This document shows positions 26,879 to 36,600 of a stretch of 64,000 bases of DNA, piece by piece; position 1 is the stretch's first letter, and each line of letters starts with the position of its first letter. Under the pieces are notes generated by a model that did not search any database, was not told where the DNA came from, and saw only the letters and a program-made list of their open reading frames with translations. Source of the stretch: Hymenobacter aerophilus DSM 13606 (GTDB lineage: Bacteria > Bacteroidota > Bacteroidia > Cytophagales > Hymenobacteraceae). The translations under genes and the position numbers were made by a program. The DNA is taken from assembly GCF_000382225.1 (NCBI RefSeq), contig NZ_KB907801.1, positions 186,001 through 250,000 on the forward strand, read 5' to 3'.

Positions 26879-26934
26879 GAGCAGCGTGTTTCAGCCAGCT
26901 CTCCGGATGAGAAACCAGCTGAAACACGCTGCTC
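26879..26934 (-). terminator. hairpin between the two M28 genes
   Basis: The 17-bp arms gagcagcgtgtttcagc and gctgaaacacgctgctc enclose a 22-nt loop. It lies after the stop of copy A and before copy B on the minus strand, so it may terminate or attenuate copy A transcripts. The T-run is short. Confidence 0.65.
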
Positions 26935-26949
26935 AAACTACTTACAGCC

Positions 26950-28626
26950 TTACTTCTTGTTCGAGTCTACCACGATGCGCTTGTCGCGGTTGGCCAGGTC
27001 CCAGGCGGTGTAGAACACGAGGCGGGCGCGCTTCTCCATCTTCGGGAACTCGATTTTCTCTACTTCGTCGCCCGGCCCGTGGTAGTCGTCGTGCACGCCG
27101 TTGAAGAAGAACGCCACCGGTATGCCGTGCTTGGCGAAGTTGTAGTGGTCGGAGCGGTAGTAGAAGCGGTTGGGGTCCTCGGGGTCGTTGAAACGGAAGT
27201 CGAGGTCGATGTTGGTGTACTTCTCGTTCTGGGCCTGCAGAATGGTGTGCAGTTCCGAGCTCAGCTTGTCGGAGCCGATAACGTACACGTAATCGCCCTT
27301 GCCCTCGTGCTCCTTATCGGTGCGGCCCACCATGTCGGTGTTCAGGTCGACTACCGTGTTTTCGAGCGGGAAAACGGGGTGGTCGGTGTAGTATTCGGAG
27401 CCCAGCAGGCCTTTTTCCTCGCCCGTTACGGCCAGGAACAGGATGCTGCGGCGGGGGCCGTGGCCCTCGGCTTTGGCTTTCTGGAAGGCCTGGGCCATTT
27501 CCAGCACCGTAACCGTGCCCGAGCCGTCGTCGTCGGCGCCGTTGTGCACTTCGCCGTTGATGATGCCGATGTGGTCGTAGTGGGCCGACAGAATCACCAG
27601 CTCCTCCTTGCGGTCGGTGCCTTCGAGGTAGCCCATCACGTTCTCGGTCACGAAATCCTCGTTTTTGCGCGGGGCGAATACCGTGGCCTTGGCGGGCCGG
27701 AACGGGCTGACCACCGGCTTAGCGGCTTTGGTTACGGCCGCCGCATACTTGGGCACCGTCTGGGCATTGGTGCCGAGCAGCTTGTAGCCCACGGCCGGCG
27801 ACACGAAGTAGGCCGTTGGGCGGATGGCGCCTTCCTTGGCATCCTTGAAGGCAATGCTGGGCCGGCTGATGTAGGGTGCCATGCGGGCCGAGAGCTTCTC
27901 GAAGTTGCTGTTGGGGTCGAAGTCAACGAAGAACACCGAGCGGGCGCCCTTCTGGGCGGCCACCGTCAGCTTGGCCCGGAAATCCTGGCCCCACTTGCTG
28001 TTCTGGCCGTCTTTGCCCAGCAGCGCGGTGCCTTTGGCCGTCTGAGGCTCGCCCAGCAGAATCAGCAGGTCCTTGCCCTTCACGTCGCCCAGGCTGGCAT
28101 AGTCGGAGTAGCCGTCCTGCTCGATGCCGTAGCCGGCAAAAACGGGCTGCACGGCCGTGGGAGCCACAAAACCTCGGCCGCCGAAGGCGTAGAAATCAGT
28201 GAGCCACTTGTAGGTGTCGGAGCCGATTTTGAGCGTGGCGCCGTCGGCCCAGCTGCTGCGCACCATCGTGAAGTGCTGGATGTAGGGGTTGTCGGAGCCT
28301 TTCACCGGGCCCTGCAGGCCGAGGTCGGCAAACTGCTTGGCCAGGTACTCCATGGCCATTTTCTGGCCCTTCTCGCCGGTTTCGCGGCCCTCGTACGCAT
28401 CCGAAGCCAGAATGGTGAGGTGCTGGCGCAAATCGGCCTGGGTGATGGTTTCGGCGTAGGTGCGGGCCGGGTCGGCAGCGGTGGTGGCAGCGGCCGTGCC
28501 GGTGGCGACGGCCGGGGCCGTGGTGGTGGCCGGGGCTTTGGTGGAGGCCGTGGGCGCCTGCGCTACGCAGGAGGCGGCCGAAACGCCCGCCGCCAGCAGG
28601 CAGGCGAGGAGGGAGGGTTTGCGCAT
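26950..28626 (-). CDS. secreted M28-family metallopeptidase (copy A)
   Basis: The 558-residue protein has a signal peptide (SLLACLLAAGVSAASCVAQA, with a Cys that could be lipidated), an Ala/Thr-rich linker to about residue 60, and the M28 zinc motifs SAHYDHIGI, NGADDDGSG and VTGEEKGLLGSEYY. The late His lies in VHDDYHGP. ATG at 28626 (MRKPSLL) is chosen. It is in tandem with copy B and probably removes N-terminal residues from peptides outside the cell or in the periplasm; the substrate is unknown. Confidence 0.9.
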   Translation of the reverse strand: MRKPSLLACLLAAGVSAASCVAQAPTASTKAPATTTAPAVATGTAAATTAADPARTYAETITQADLRQHLTILASDAYEGRETGEKGQKMAMEYLAKQFADLGLQGPVKGSDNPYIQHFTMVRSSWADGATLKIGSDTYKWLTDFYAFGGRGFVAPTAVQPVFAGYGIEQDGYSDYASLGDVKGKDLLILLGEPQTAKGTALLGKDGQNSKWGQDFRAKLTVAAQKGARSVFFVDFDPNSNFEKLSARMAPYISRPSIAFKDAKEGAIRPTAYFVSPAVGYKLLGTNAQTVPKYAAAVTKAAKPVVSPFRPAKATVFAPRKNEDFVTENVMGYLEGTDRKEELVILSAHYDHIGIINGEVHNGADDDGSGTVTVLEMAQAFQKAKAEGHGPRRSILFLAVTGEEKGLLGSEYYTDHPVFPLENTVVDLNTDMVGRTDKEHEGKGDYVYVIGSDKLSSELHTILQAQNEKYTNIDLDFRFNDPEDPNRFYYRSDHYNFAKHGIPVAFFFNGVHDDYHGPGDEVEKIEFPKMEKRARLVFYTAWDLANRDKRIVVDSNKK

Positions 28627-28745
28627 GGTGGGGAACTGGGGATTGGAAATGAGGGACTTGGGGATTGAGGCTTTTGATTCGTATGCTTTTGTTATCCTTC
28701 GTCCTTGCTCTAAGCGCAACATGCTCAGGATGACAGGTGGGTACT

Positions 28746-29225
28746 TTACTGCTTCACAATCAGTACCGAAGCATACGCCGCCACGCCTTCGCGGCGGCCC
28801 ACAAAACCGAGCTTTTCGGTGGTGGTGGCTTTGATGCTGATGTCATCGGGTTCGATGCCCAGCACCTCGGCCAGCACGCGCTGCATTTCGGGAATGTGGG
28901 GGTTGACTTTGGGCGCTTCGAGGCAGATGGTGGAGTCGATGTTGCCGATGGTGTAACCTTGCTCGCGCAACAGACGCGCAACTTCGGCCAACAGACGCTT
29001 CGAGTCGACACCTTTATACTGCGGGTCGGTGTCGGGGAAGTGGAAGCCGATGTCGCGCAGGTTGGCCGCGCCCAGCAGCGCGTCGCAAATGACGTGAATG
29101 AGCACGTCGGCGTCGGAGTGGCCGAGGCCGCCGTGGGTGTGGGGCACCAGGATGCCGCCAAGCCAGAAAGGCAGCCCTTCCTGGAGCTGATGAACGTCGT
29201 AGCCGAAGCCGGTGCGGATTTTCAT
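28746..29225 (-). CDS. ispF: 2-C-methyl-D-erythritol 2,4-cyclodiphosphate synthase
   Basis: It forms the cyclic diphosphate in the MEP route to isoprenoids. The 159-residue protein has the metal-site motif YDVHQL (D8, H10), HSDADVLIH (with H42) and the C-terminal KATTTEKLGFVGR. ATG at 29225 (MKIRTGFGYD) is chosen by family length. A TAACTTGC-like box upstream on the minus strand (about 29249-29256) could be its promoter. It is divergent from the TetR gene. Confidence 0.96.
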   Translation of the reverse strand: MKIRTGFGYDVHQLQEGLPFWLGGILVPHTHGGLGHSDADVLIHVICDALLGAANLRDIGFHFPDTDPQYKGVDSKRLLAEVARLLREQGYTIGNIDSTICLEAPKVNPHIPEMQRVLAEVLGIEPDDISIKATTTEKLGFVGRREGVAAYASVLIVKQ

Positions 29226-29449
29226 GGGAGAGAAGCGTTGGAAAGCAGGCAAGTTACGGTTTCGGCCAACAGCCGCCCGCGAGCCAAACCGCACCACCGA
29301 AACCCGTAGCTCGTCTGCAACCAATTGGCGGCGCGGCGGTAAAAGCTGAGAATCGTTTCAGTATCAGGCAGTAGCCAGCCGGCACGGCGTCGGGGCCGAA
29401 GATTCGGAAATAAATATGGAAACTGACAACTCATTAAAAGTTTCCTGCG

Positions 29450-29457
29450 TACCTTTG
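29450..29457 (+). promoter_or_regulatory. -7 promoter box TACCTTTG of the efflux regulator
   Basis: An exact TAnnTTTG match ends 10 bp before the ATG at 29467. It therefore decides the start: a longer reading frame from 29416 would contain the promoter. The mRNA would have only a few leader bases. Confidence 0.6.
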
Positions 29458-29466
29458 CACTCCGAT

Positions 29467-30081
29467 ATGGAAATCAAAGACCGAATTCTGCAATCCGCCC
29501 TGACCCTTTTTACCCGCAACGGGATAAAAAGCGTGTCGATGGACGACATTGCTTCCGACCTGGGCATCTCCAAAAAAACGCTCTACAAGTGGTTCGACAA
29601 CAAGGACGACCTGGTTTCGGGCGTGATTGGCGGCCACCTGCACTGCGTGCAGGGCGAGAGCGAAGGCATTGCCGGCGAGGCGGAAAACGCCGTCGATGAG
29701 ATGGTGCGCATGATGGAATGGGCCCAGCGGCAATTTTCGGAGGTGAACCCGAACACCATTCACGATCTGCGCAAGTATTACCCGGCCGCCTGGCAGCTGT
29801 TCCACGACCACAAAAACAAATACATCCTCACCCAGATTCAGGACAACCTGCGCCGCGGCATTGCCGAGGGCCTCTACCGCACCGACCTCGACGTGGAAGT
29901 GCTCTCGCGCCTGCGCCTGGCCCAGATCGACATCCTGTTCGACGCCGATATTTTCCCGCACGTGCAGTTCGGGCAGCCGCGGGTGCAGCTGGCCTGCAAC
30001 GAGCACTTTCTGCTGGGCATGGTCACGCTCAAAGGCCACAAGCTCATCAACGAGTACCGCCAGATAACCGAGGAAGAATGA
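29467..30081 (+). CDS. TetR/AcrR-family transcriptional regulator
   Basis: The 204-residue protein has the N-terminal helix-turn-helix (SVSMDDIASDLGISKKTLYK, about residues 23-42) and a variable helical ligand domain. It is directly upstream of TolC, adaptor and RND genes on the same strand, so it most likely represses this efflux operon. The gap to the next gene is 139 bp and contains an inverted repeat. ATG at 29467 is chosen because of the promoter position. Confidence 0.9.
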   Translation: MEIKDRILQSALTLFTRNGIKSVSMDDIASDLGISKKTLYKWFDNKDDLVSGVIGGHLHCVQGESEGIAGEAENAVDEMVRMMEWAQRQFSEVNPNTIHDLRKYYPAAWQLFHDHKNKYILTQIQDNLRRGIAEGLYRTDLDVEVLSRLRLAQIDILFDADIFPHVQFGQPRVQLACNEHFLLGMVTLKGHKLINEYRQITEEE

Positions 30082-30094
30082 GTTGTTGCTAGCA

Positions 30095-30204
30095 GGGCTT
30101 AGGTATTAGGGCTTAGAACCTGGCAGCGAGTTCGCCCAGCTTGGGCTCAAAAGCGCCCAAGCATTGTCGACTAAACCCTAACACCTAAGCCCTAACACCT
30201 AAGT
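30095..30204. repeat. inverted repeat of the TAGGGCTTAGGTGT family
   Basis: The left arm (30095-30115, gggcttaggtattagggc) pairs with the right arm (30172-30204, ccctaacacctaagccc). The right arm holds two tandem words. It fills the gap between the TetR and TolC genes. Confidence 0.8.
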
Positions 30205-30220
30205 CCCCAAGTTCCTATAT

Positions 30221-31909
30221 ATGAAAAAGAACCTTCGCCTCTTGCTGCTGGCTTCCGGGCCGGGCCTGCTGGCCCCGGCCGGGGCCGCCCTGGCCCAAAC
30301 GGCCCAGCCGGCGCTGGGCACCACGCTCGATGCCACCACCGGTACGCTGCCGCTCAGCCTCAGGCAGGCCATCGACTACGCCGTGCAAAACAAGTCGACG
30401 CTGCAGGCCACCCGGCTGGCCGAGCAGACGGCCAAAGCCAAAGTGGGCGAAATCCGGTCGGCGGGCCTGCCCCAGGTGAACGTGACGGCCAACGTGGCCG
30501 ACAACTTCAAGCTGCAGAAAAGCCTGGTGAACTTCGGTGCTTTGGGCGGCGGGGCCTCGGCCACTACGCTCACGCCCCAGGACATTGCCGCCGCCCAGAG
30601 CGGGCAGACGGTAAACCTGGGCACCGTGACGCTGCCCTCCGACCCGGTGCCGCCCCAGGCGTTTGCCTTCGGGTTGCGGTGGGCCGGCAACACCAGCGCC
30701 TCGGTGTCGCAGCTGCTGTTTGATGGCGCTTACCTCATCGGCCTGAAAGCGGCCAAGGTGTACGAGGAGCTGGCCCAGAAGCAAACCCAGCAGGCCGAAA
30801 TTGACGTGGTGGAGCAGGTCAGCAAGGCCTACTACAGCACCCTGGTGGCCCGCGAGCGGCTGCAGCTGCTCTCGCGCAACGTGCAGCGCCTCGATACGCT
30901 GCTCTACCAGACCAGCGAAACGTACAAGGCGGGCTTCGCCGAAAAGCTCGACGTGCAGCGCCTGCAGGTGCAGCGCAACAACCTGGTGGTGGAGCAGCAG
31001 AAAGCCAGCCGCCTCACCGAGCTGAGCGTGGCCCTGCTCAAGTTTCAGATGGGCCTGCCCCAGCAGCAGGCCGTGCAGCTGAGCGACTCGCTGAGCACCG
31101 CGCTGGTAGACGCCGGCTCGTTGCGCCGCACGCTGGGCGCGGCCGATTTCCGCACTGGTGGCGGCGTGAGCGGCCTCGGCGACGTGCCCACCGCCCCGGC
31201 CCCCACTACGCCCGACAACGCCGACCAGCGCGCCCAGGACCAGCAGACGGCCCTCAGCGGCGCCCGCACCGGGCAGCTGGCCGGCGCCATCAACTACAAC
31301 AACCGCATCGAGTTCAGCACCCTCGAAACCCAGCAGGCCCTGGCCGGCCTCGACTTGGCCAACCGCCGGGCCGGCGCCTACCCGCGCCTGCTGGCTACGG
31401 CCGCCTACGGTTTTTCGGGCTCGGGCCAGAAAGCCAACGACCTGTTCGCCTTCCGCGGGCCCGACTCGCGCAACGGCGCCGGCTACCCCAACCAGAACTG
31501 GTTTGGTTTCGGCAACGTGGGCCTGAGCCTGCAGATTCCGGTGTTCGATGGCTTCCGCCGCAAGTACCTCGTGCAACAGTCGCGCATTCAGCAGCAAACC
31601 ATCGAGCGGGGCTTCGAGACGCTGCGCCAGAGCATTGACCTGCAGGACGCGCAGAGCCGCACCAGCCTTATCAACGCCCTCGATGTGCTCGAAAACCAGA
31701 AGGCCAACCTGACCCTGGCCGAAGAAGTGGCCCGCGTGTCGCGCATTAAGTTTCAGGAGGGCGTAGGAGCCAACCTGGAGGTAATTTCGGCCGAAACCGG
31801 CCTGCGCGAAGCCCAGACTAACTACTACGCCGCCCTCTACGACGTGCTGGTAGCCAAAGTCGACCGCGACAAAGCCACCGGCGAGCTGTTCCGCAAAGCC
31901 AATAAGTAA
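30221..31909 (+). CDS. TolC-family outer membrane efflux protein
   Basis: The outer membrane channel of a tripartite RND pump. The 562-residue protein has a signal peptide ([19 protein letters not shown]), a repeat architecture of long helical pairs ([20 protein letters not shown] and [20 protein letters not shown]) and the strand region [11 protein letters not shown]. An insertion around residues 300-350 is Pro/Gln-rich. It is the first structural gene of the operon; the stop codon is the left edge of an inverted repeat that extends into the next gene. Confidence 0.9.
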   Translation: MKKNLRLLLLASGPGLLAPAGAALAQTAQPALGTTLDATTGTLPLSLRQAIDYAVQNKSTLQATRLAEQTAKAKVGEIRSAGLPQVNVTANVADNFKLQKSLVNFGALGGGASATTLTPQDIAAAQSGQTVNLGTVTLPSDPVPPQAFAFGLRWAGNTSASVSQLLFDGAYLIGLKAAKVYEELAQKQTQQAEIDVVEQVSKAYYSTLVARERLQLLSRNVQRLDTLLYQTSETYKAGFAEKLDVQRLQVQRNNLVVEQQKASRLTELSVALLKFQMGLPQQQAVQLSDSLSTALVDAGSLRRTLGAADFRTGGGVSGLGDVPTAPAPTTPDNADQRAQDQQTALSGARTGQLAGAINYNNRIEFSTLETQQALAGLDLANRRAGAYPRLLATAAYGFSGSGQKANDLFAFRGPDSRNGAGYPNQNWFGFGNVGLSLQIPVFDGFRRKYLVQQSRIQQQTIERGFETLRQSIDLQDAQSRTSLINALDVLENQKANLTLAEEVARVSRIKFQEGVGANLEVISAETGLREAQTNYYAALYDVLVAKVDRDKATGELFRKANK

Positions 31910-32056
31910 GCTACAAGCCGCCAGCTGCAAGCTGCAAGTCTTTTGCGCTCGACTGCTCGCTAATCTCAAACTCACTCCTCAGTAAGCATATGTCTCTCCT
32001 TTCAATTACTCCCTCGCGCATTGCGGCTTGCAGCTTGTGGCTGGCGGCTTGCAGCT
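31909..32056. repeat. inverted repeat of the GCTTGCAGC family (copy 4), right arm inside a gene
   Basis: The left arm 31909-31939 and the right arm 32026-32056 match in 28 of 31 positions as reverse complements (core gctggcggcttg). The left arm starts at the TolC stop codon. The right arm lies within codons 13-22 of the adaptor gene and encodes the hydrophobic core of its signal peptide. Confidence 0.88.
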
Positions 32057-33141
32057 CCCTTAGCTCCTGCGGCTCCAAAGACCCGGCGGCGGAACTGGCC
32101 AAGCTCAAGCAGGAGCAGGCTACCAACCAGGCGAAAATTTCGGAGCTGGAGGCCAAAACCGGCGCTTCGGAAGCTGCCGCCGCTTTGCAGGCCACGCCGG
32201 TATCGGTGATTAAAGTGGCCGGCGAAGACTTCAAGAGCTACCTCGAAGTGCAGGGCCGGGTTGATTTCGACCAGAACGCCACCGTTTCGGCCCGCGCGGC
32301 CGGCACGCTTACCAGCCTTAGCGTGAAGCGCGGCGACAAGGTGCGCAAGGGCCAGACCCTGGCTACCGTGGATGCCGCGGTGCTCGACGCCAGCGTGGCC
32401 GAGCTGAAGGTGCGCATGGACCTGGCCAAGGTGGTGTACGAAAAGCAGAAGCGCCTCTGGGACCAGCAGATTGGCACCGAAATCCAGTTCCTGCAGGCCC
32501 GCAACAACTACCGGGCCCTGCAAAGCAACCTGGCCACTCTCAACCGCCAGCGCGACCTGTACCGCGTGGTAGCGCCCTTCAGCGGCACCGTGGATGACGT
32601 GCTGCCCAAGCTGGGCGAAACCGTGGCCCCCGGCGCCCCCGTCGTGAAGCTGCTCAGCAACAGCGGCAGCGGCAAAATCGTGGTCGATGTGTCGGAAGCC
32701 TACGCCAACAGCATCAAGGTGGGCGACAAAGCGCTGGTAACCATTCCCGACCTCGGCGAATCGGACCTGCCCGCCACCGTGCGCGTGGTGACGAGCACCA
32801 TCAACCCCACCAGCCGCACCTTCACCGTGGAGCTGCGCCTGGCCGACCCCGGCAAGGCCGGCCGCCTGCGCCCCAACATGGTGACCAACGTGCGCATCCT
32901 CAACTACAACCGCCAGAATGCCACCGTGCTGCCCGTTGACCTAGTGCAGCGCGACGAGCAGAACAGCTACGTGCTGGTCGTGGACGACAAAGGCGGCAAG
33001 AAGGTGGCCACCAAGCGCATCATCAAAGTCGGCAACACCTACAACGGCAAAGTCGAAGTAACCGAGGGCCTGCAAACCGGCGACCAGGTGATTTCGGCCG
33101 GCTACCAGAACCTGAACGAAGGACAAGCTATTAGTCTCTAA
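31990..33141 (+). CDS. RND efflux periplasmic adaptor lipoprotein (HlyD/MFP family)
   Basis: The 383-residue adaptor joins the inner-membrane pump to the TolC channel. The start [20 protein letters not shown] leads to the lipobox LSSC, so it is probably lipid-anchored. A helical hairpin ([20 protein letters not shown] and further), a lipoyl-like domain ([20 protein letters not shown]) and the beta-barrel ([17 protein letters not shown]) follow in family order. ATG at 31990 lies 80 bp after the TolC stop. Codons 13-22 coincide with a repeat arm. The next gene is a four-helix-bundle protein, not the pump. Confidence 0.9.
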   Translation: MSLLSITPSRIAACSLWLAACSSLSSCGSKDPAAELAKLKQEQATNQAKISELEAKTGASEAAAALQATPVSVIKVAGEDFKSYLEVQGRVDFDQNATVSARAAGTLTSLSVKRGDKVRKGQTLATVDAAVLDASVAELKVRMDLAKVVYEKQKRLWDQQIGTEIQFLQARNNYRALQSNLATLNRQRDLYRVVAPFSGTVDDVLPKLGETVAPGAPVVKLLSNSGSGKIVVDVSEAYANSIKVGDKALVTIPDLGESDLPATVRVVTSTINPTSRTFTVELRLADPGKAGRLRPNMVTNVRILNYNRQNATVLPVDLVQRDEQNSYVLVVDDKGGKKVATKRIIKVGNTYNGKVEVTEGLQTGDQVISAGYQNLNEGQAISL

Positions 33142-33600
33142 GGAGCTAGGAGTTAGAAGCTGGGAGCTAGAATTTGTGCCTGAGCCTTGAACAATGGAAG
33201 CGAAACGGGAGCCCGCGAAGAACTTTCAGCAGCTCGTGGTGTGGCAAAAGGCCCACCAACTGGTGCTGATGGTCTATCGGGTAACCGAATCATTTCCTAA
33301 GCATGAGTTGTTCGCACTTACCTCCCAGCTTCGTCGGGCAGCGGTGTCGGTTCCGGCCAACATTGCCGAGGGGTTTCGCAAGCGCGGCGCCCGCGACAAA
33401 CTCCGGTTTTTCAATACGGCCGAAGGCTCGCTCGAAGAAACCCACTATTACTTTCTGCTAAGCCGCGACTTAGGCTACGCCGATACAGCATCACTCATTG
33501 AACAAGCGAACGAAGTAGGCCGACTGCTTGAAGCGTACGGAAAATCCATCCGGGCCACTATCCAGTCTTCTAACTCCTAGCTTCCAACTCCTAGCTTCTT
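33142..33600. repeat. inverted repeat arms flanking the four-helix-bundle gene
   Basis: The left arm 33144-33172 (gctaggagttagaagctggg) begins 3 bp after the adaptor stop codon. The right arm 33568-33598 (taactcctagcttccaactc) ends about 5 bp before the pump ATG. They match in about 26 of 29 positions as reverse complements. The right arm covers the last codons and stop of the enclosed gene. Confidence 0.85.
33194..33580 (+). CDS. four-helix-bundle protein (23S rRNA intervening-sequence family)
   Basis: The 128-residue protein has the family pattern FQQLVVWQKAHQLVLMVYRV, FPKHELFALTSQLRRAAVS, VPANIAEGFRKR and a final helix pair ending SLIEQANEVGRLLEAYGKSI. Members (TIGR02436) occur in 23S rRNA intervening sequences and many other places; the fold also resembles Avd of diversity-generating retroelements. 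The molecular role is not established. It interrupts the adaptor-pump gene order. Inverted repeats flank it and encode its last residues, SSNS, which suggests insertion as a cassette. Confidence 0.88.
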   Translation: MEAKREPAKNFQQLVVWQKAHQLVLMVYRVTESFPKHELFALTSQLRRAAVSVPANIAEGFRKRGARDKLRFFNTAEGSLEETHYYFLLSRDLGYADTASLIEQANEVGRLLEAYGKSIRATIQSSNS

Positions 33601-33604
33601 CACT

Positions 33605-36600
33605 ATGCAGGACATCGAAAAAGAATTCGGGCCCACCAGTTGGTCCATTGACAATAAGACCACGATTTACATCATCGCGCTTATTCTCACCATCATGGGC
33701 ATTTTTGCCTACGTGAAGCTGGGCAAAGAGAAGTTTCCCGACATCGTGATTCCGCGCATTATCGTGGCCACGATTTACCCGGGTACCTCGCCCACCGACA
33801 TCGAAAACCTGGTGACGCGCCAGATCGAGAAGGAAATCAAGAGCGTGAACGGGGTGAAGAAGATTTCTTCGACCTCCAACCAGGACTACTGCATCGTGGA
33901 CGTGGAGTTTACCTCCGGCGTGGACGTGCAGTACGCCAAGCAGCTCATCAAGGACGCCGTGGACAAGGCCAGCTCCGAGCTGCCCAACGACCTGCCCTCG
34001 CCGCCCACCGTGCAGGAAGTAAACCTGTCGGAGCTGCCCATCATGAACATCAACCTGGCCGGCAACCTGCCCATCAGCCAGCTGAAAAAGTACGCCGACG
34101 ACTTCCAGGACAAGATTGAGGCCCTGCCCGAAATTACCCGCGTGGACATCATCGGCGCCCTCGATCAGCAGGTGAACGTGGATGTGGACCTGAACCGGCT
34201 ACGGGCCTCGCGCCTGAGCTTCTCGGACATCAGCGCCGCCATCGGCCGCGAAAACGTGACCATTTCGGGCGGTACCGTGGATGTGGGCAACCAGAAGCGC
34301 GCCGTGCGCGTGGCCGGCCAGTACGTGCGGGCCGCCGACATTGCCAACATTCAGATGAAAAACCTGAATGGCTCGGCCGTGCGCCTCGGCGACATTGCCA
34401 CCGTAACCGACGGCTTCAAGGACCGCGAATCCTTCGCCCGTCTCGATGGCAAGCCGGCCGTGACGCTGAACGTGGTGAAGCGTCAGGGCGAAAACCTGAT
34501 CGACGCCTCCGACAAAATCAAGCAGATTATCGACGAGTCGGAGAAGACGCTGCCCGGCGAGCTGACCATTACGGTTACCGGCGACACGTCCAACGACACC
34601 CGCGTAACGCTGCACGACCTGATCAACACCATCATCATCGGCTTTATTCTGGTAACGCTGATTCTGATGTTCTTCATGGGCACCACCAACGCCCTGTTTG
34701 TGGGCCTTTCGGTGCCGCTGAGCATGTTCCTGGCCTTCGTGCTGCTGCCCACGTTCGATTTCTCGCTCAACATGATTGTGCTCTTCGCCTTCCTGCTGGC
34801 GCTGGGCATCGTGGTGGATGACGCCATTGTGGTGATTGAAAACACCCACCGCCTGCTGCACGAGCACCCCGAGCTGACGACGCCTCAGGCCGCCAAGTAC
34901 GCCGCCGGCGAGGTATTTATTCCGGTATTGGCCGGTACGCTTACCACCGTGGCGCCGTTCGTGCCGCTCATGTTCTGGCCCGGCATTGTAGGCTCGTTCA
35001 TGTTCTACCTGCCCGTTACGCTCATTCTCACGCTCATGTCGTCGCTCATCGTGGCCTTCATCATGAACCCGGTGTTTGCCGTGAGCTTCATGGAGCGCGA
35101 AGACCACCACCTGGGCGAGAAGCCGCAGTGGGACCGGCCGCTCTCCATCGGTATCGGCGTTATGGTCGGCATTGCCATCCTGGGCTTCCTGCTGGGCTCG
35201 ACTTTCCTGGGCAGCCTGATGCTGACGCTGGCCGTGCTCGTGATTCTGAACCGCTTCGTGTTCGTGCACCTGATTGCCGGTTTCCAGACCAAGGTGCTGC
35301 CGCGCTTCCAGCACGGCTACGCCCGCCTCGTGGGCTGGGCCATTTCGTGGCCCAAGTCGATTATGCTGAGCATGGTGGTGCTGTTTGTGGTGTCGATTTT
35401 CGCCGTGGGCGCCCGCTCGCCCAAGGTCGACTTCTTCCCCAAAGGCGACCCCAAGTTCATCTACACCTACCTGAAGATGCCCGTGGGCACCCGCGTAACG
35501 GTAACCGACTCGGTGGCCCGCATCCTCGAAAAACGCATCTACAGCGTTATCGGCAAGGATAACCACGACGTGGAATCGGTGATTACCAACGTGGCCATCG
35601 GCGCCGCCGACCCCGGCGAAGCCTCGGCCGCCGGTACCTCGCAGTCCAACCTGGCCAAAGTGGCCGTGGCCTTCAAGGAGATGAGCGAGCGGACCGGCCC
35701 TTCCACTTCCAAGTACATGGATGAAATCCGGGAGGTGGTGAAAGGCATTCCGGGCACCGAAATTTCGGTGGACCAGGAAAGCAGCGGCCCGCCCACCGGC
35801 AAGCCCATTGCCATCGAGGTAGCCGGCGACGACTACCCCACGCTCATCAAGCTTTCCAAGGACGTAACGCGCTTTATCGAGTCGAAGAACATCGGCGGCA
35901 TCGAGCAGCTGCGCTCGAACCTGGAGGACCGTAACCCCGAAATTGCCGTCGACATCAACCGGACCCGCGCCAACCGCGAGGGCATCAGCACGGCCCAGAT
36001 TGGCATGGAGGTGCGCACGGCCATCTACGGCACCGAGGCCAGCAAATTCAAAACGCCCGACGACGAGTACCCGATTCAGGTGCGTTACGCCGAGCCCTAC
36101 CGCTCCGACATCGACGCCATCCTGAACTCGCCGCTCACCTTCCGCGACGCCACCGGCCAGGTGCGCCAGGTGCCCCTGGCCTCGGTAGCCGACGTGAACT
36201 ACGGCACCACCTACGGCGGCATCAAGCGCAAAGACGTGAAGCGCGTGATTACGATTTCCTCGAACGTACTCGGCGGCTTCACCGGCCCCGACGTGGTGCG
36301 CCAGATTGAAACGTCGCTCCGCTCGTTCCCCGTGCCCTCGGGCTACACCGTGAAAATGGGCGGCGCCCAGGAAGACCAGAAGGAAACCTCCGACTTCCTC
36401 GGCATTGCCGCCGCGGGCGCTATCGGCCTCATCTTCCTCATTCTGGTGATGCAGTTCAACTCCATCAGCAAGCCCATCATCATCCTCACCGAAATTGTGT
36501 TCTCGATTATCGGCGTGCTGCTGGGCCTGGCAATTACGGGCATGAACATCAGCATCGTGATGACGGGCGTGGGCATTATCGCGCTGGCCGGTATCGTGGT

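Noticed and set aside
27079..28668. Plus-strand frame opposite the M28 peptidase
   Set aside because: Shadow; Val/Gly-rich without motifs.
33142..33600. Insertion sequence
   Set aside because: No transposase and no clear target-site duplication; the enclosed gene is a four-helix-bundle protein.
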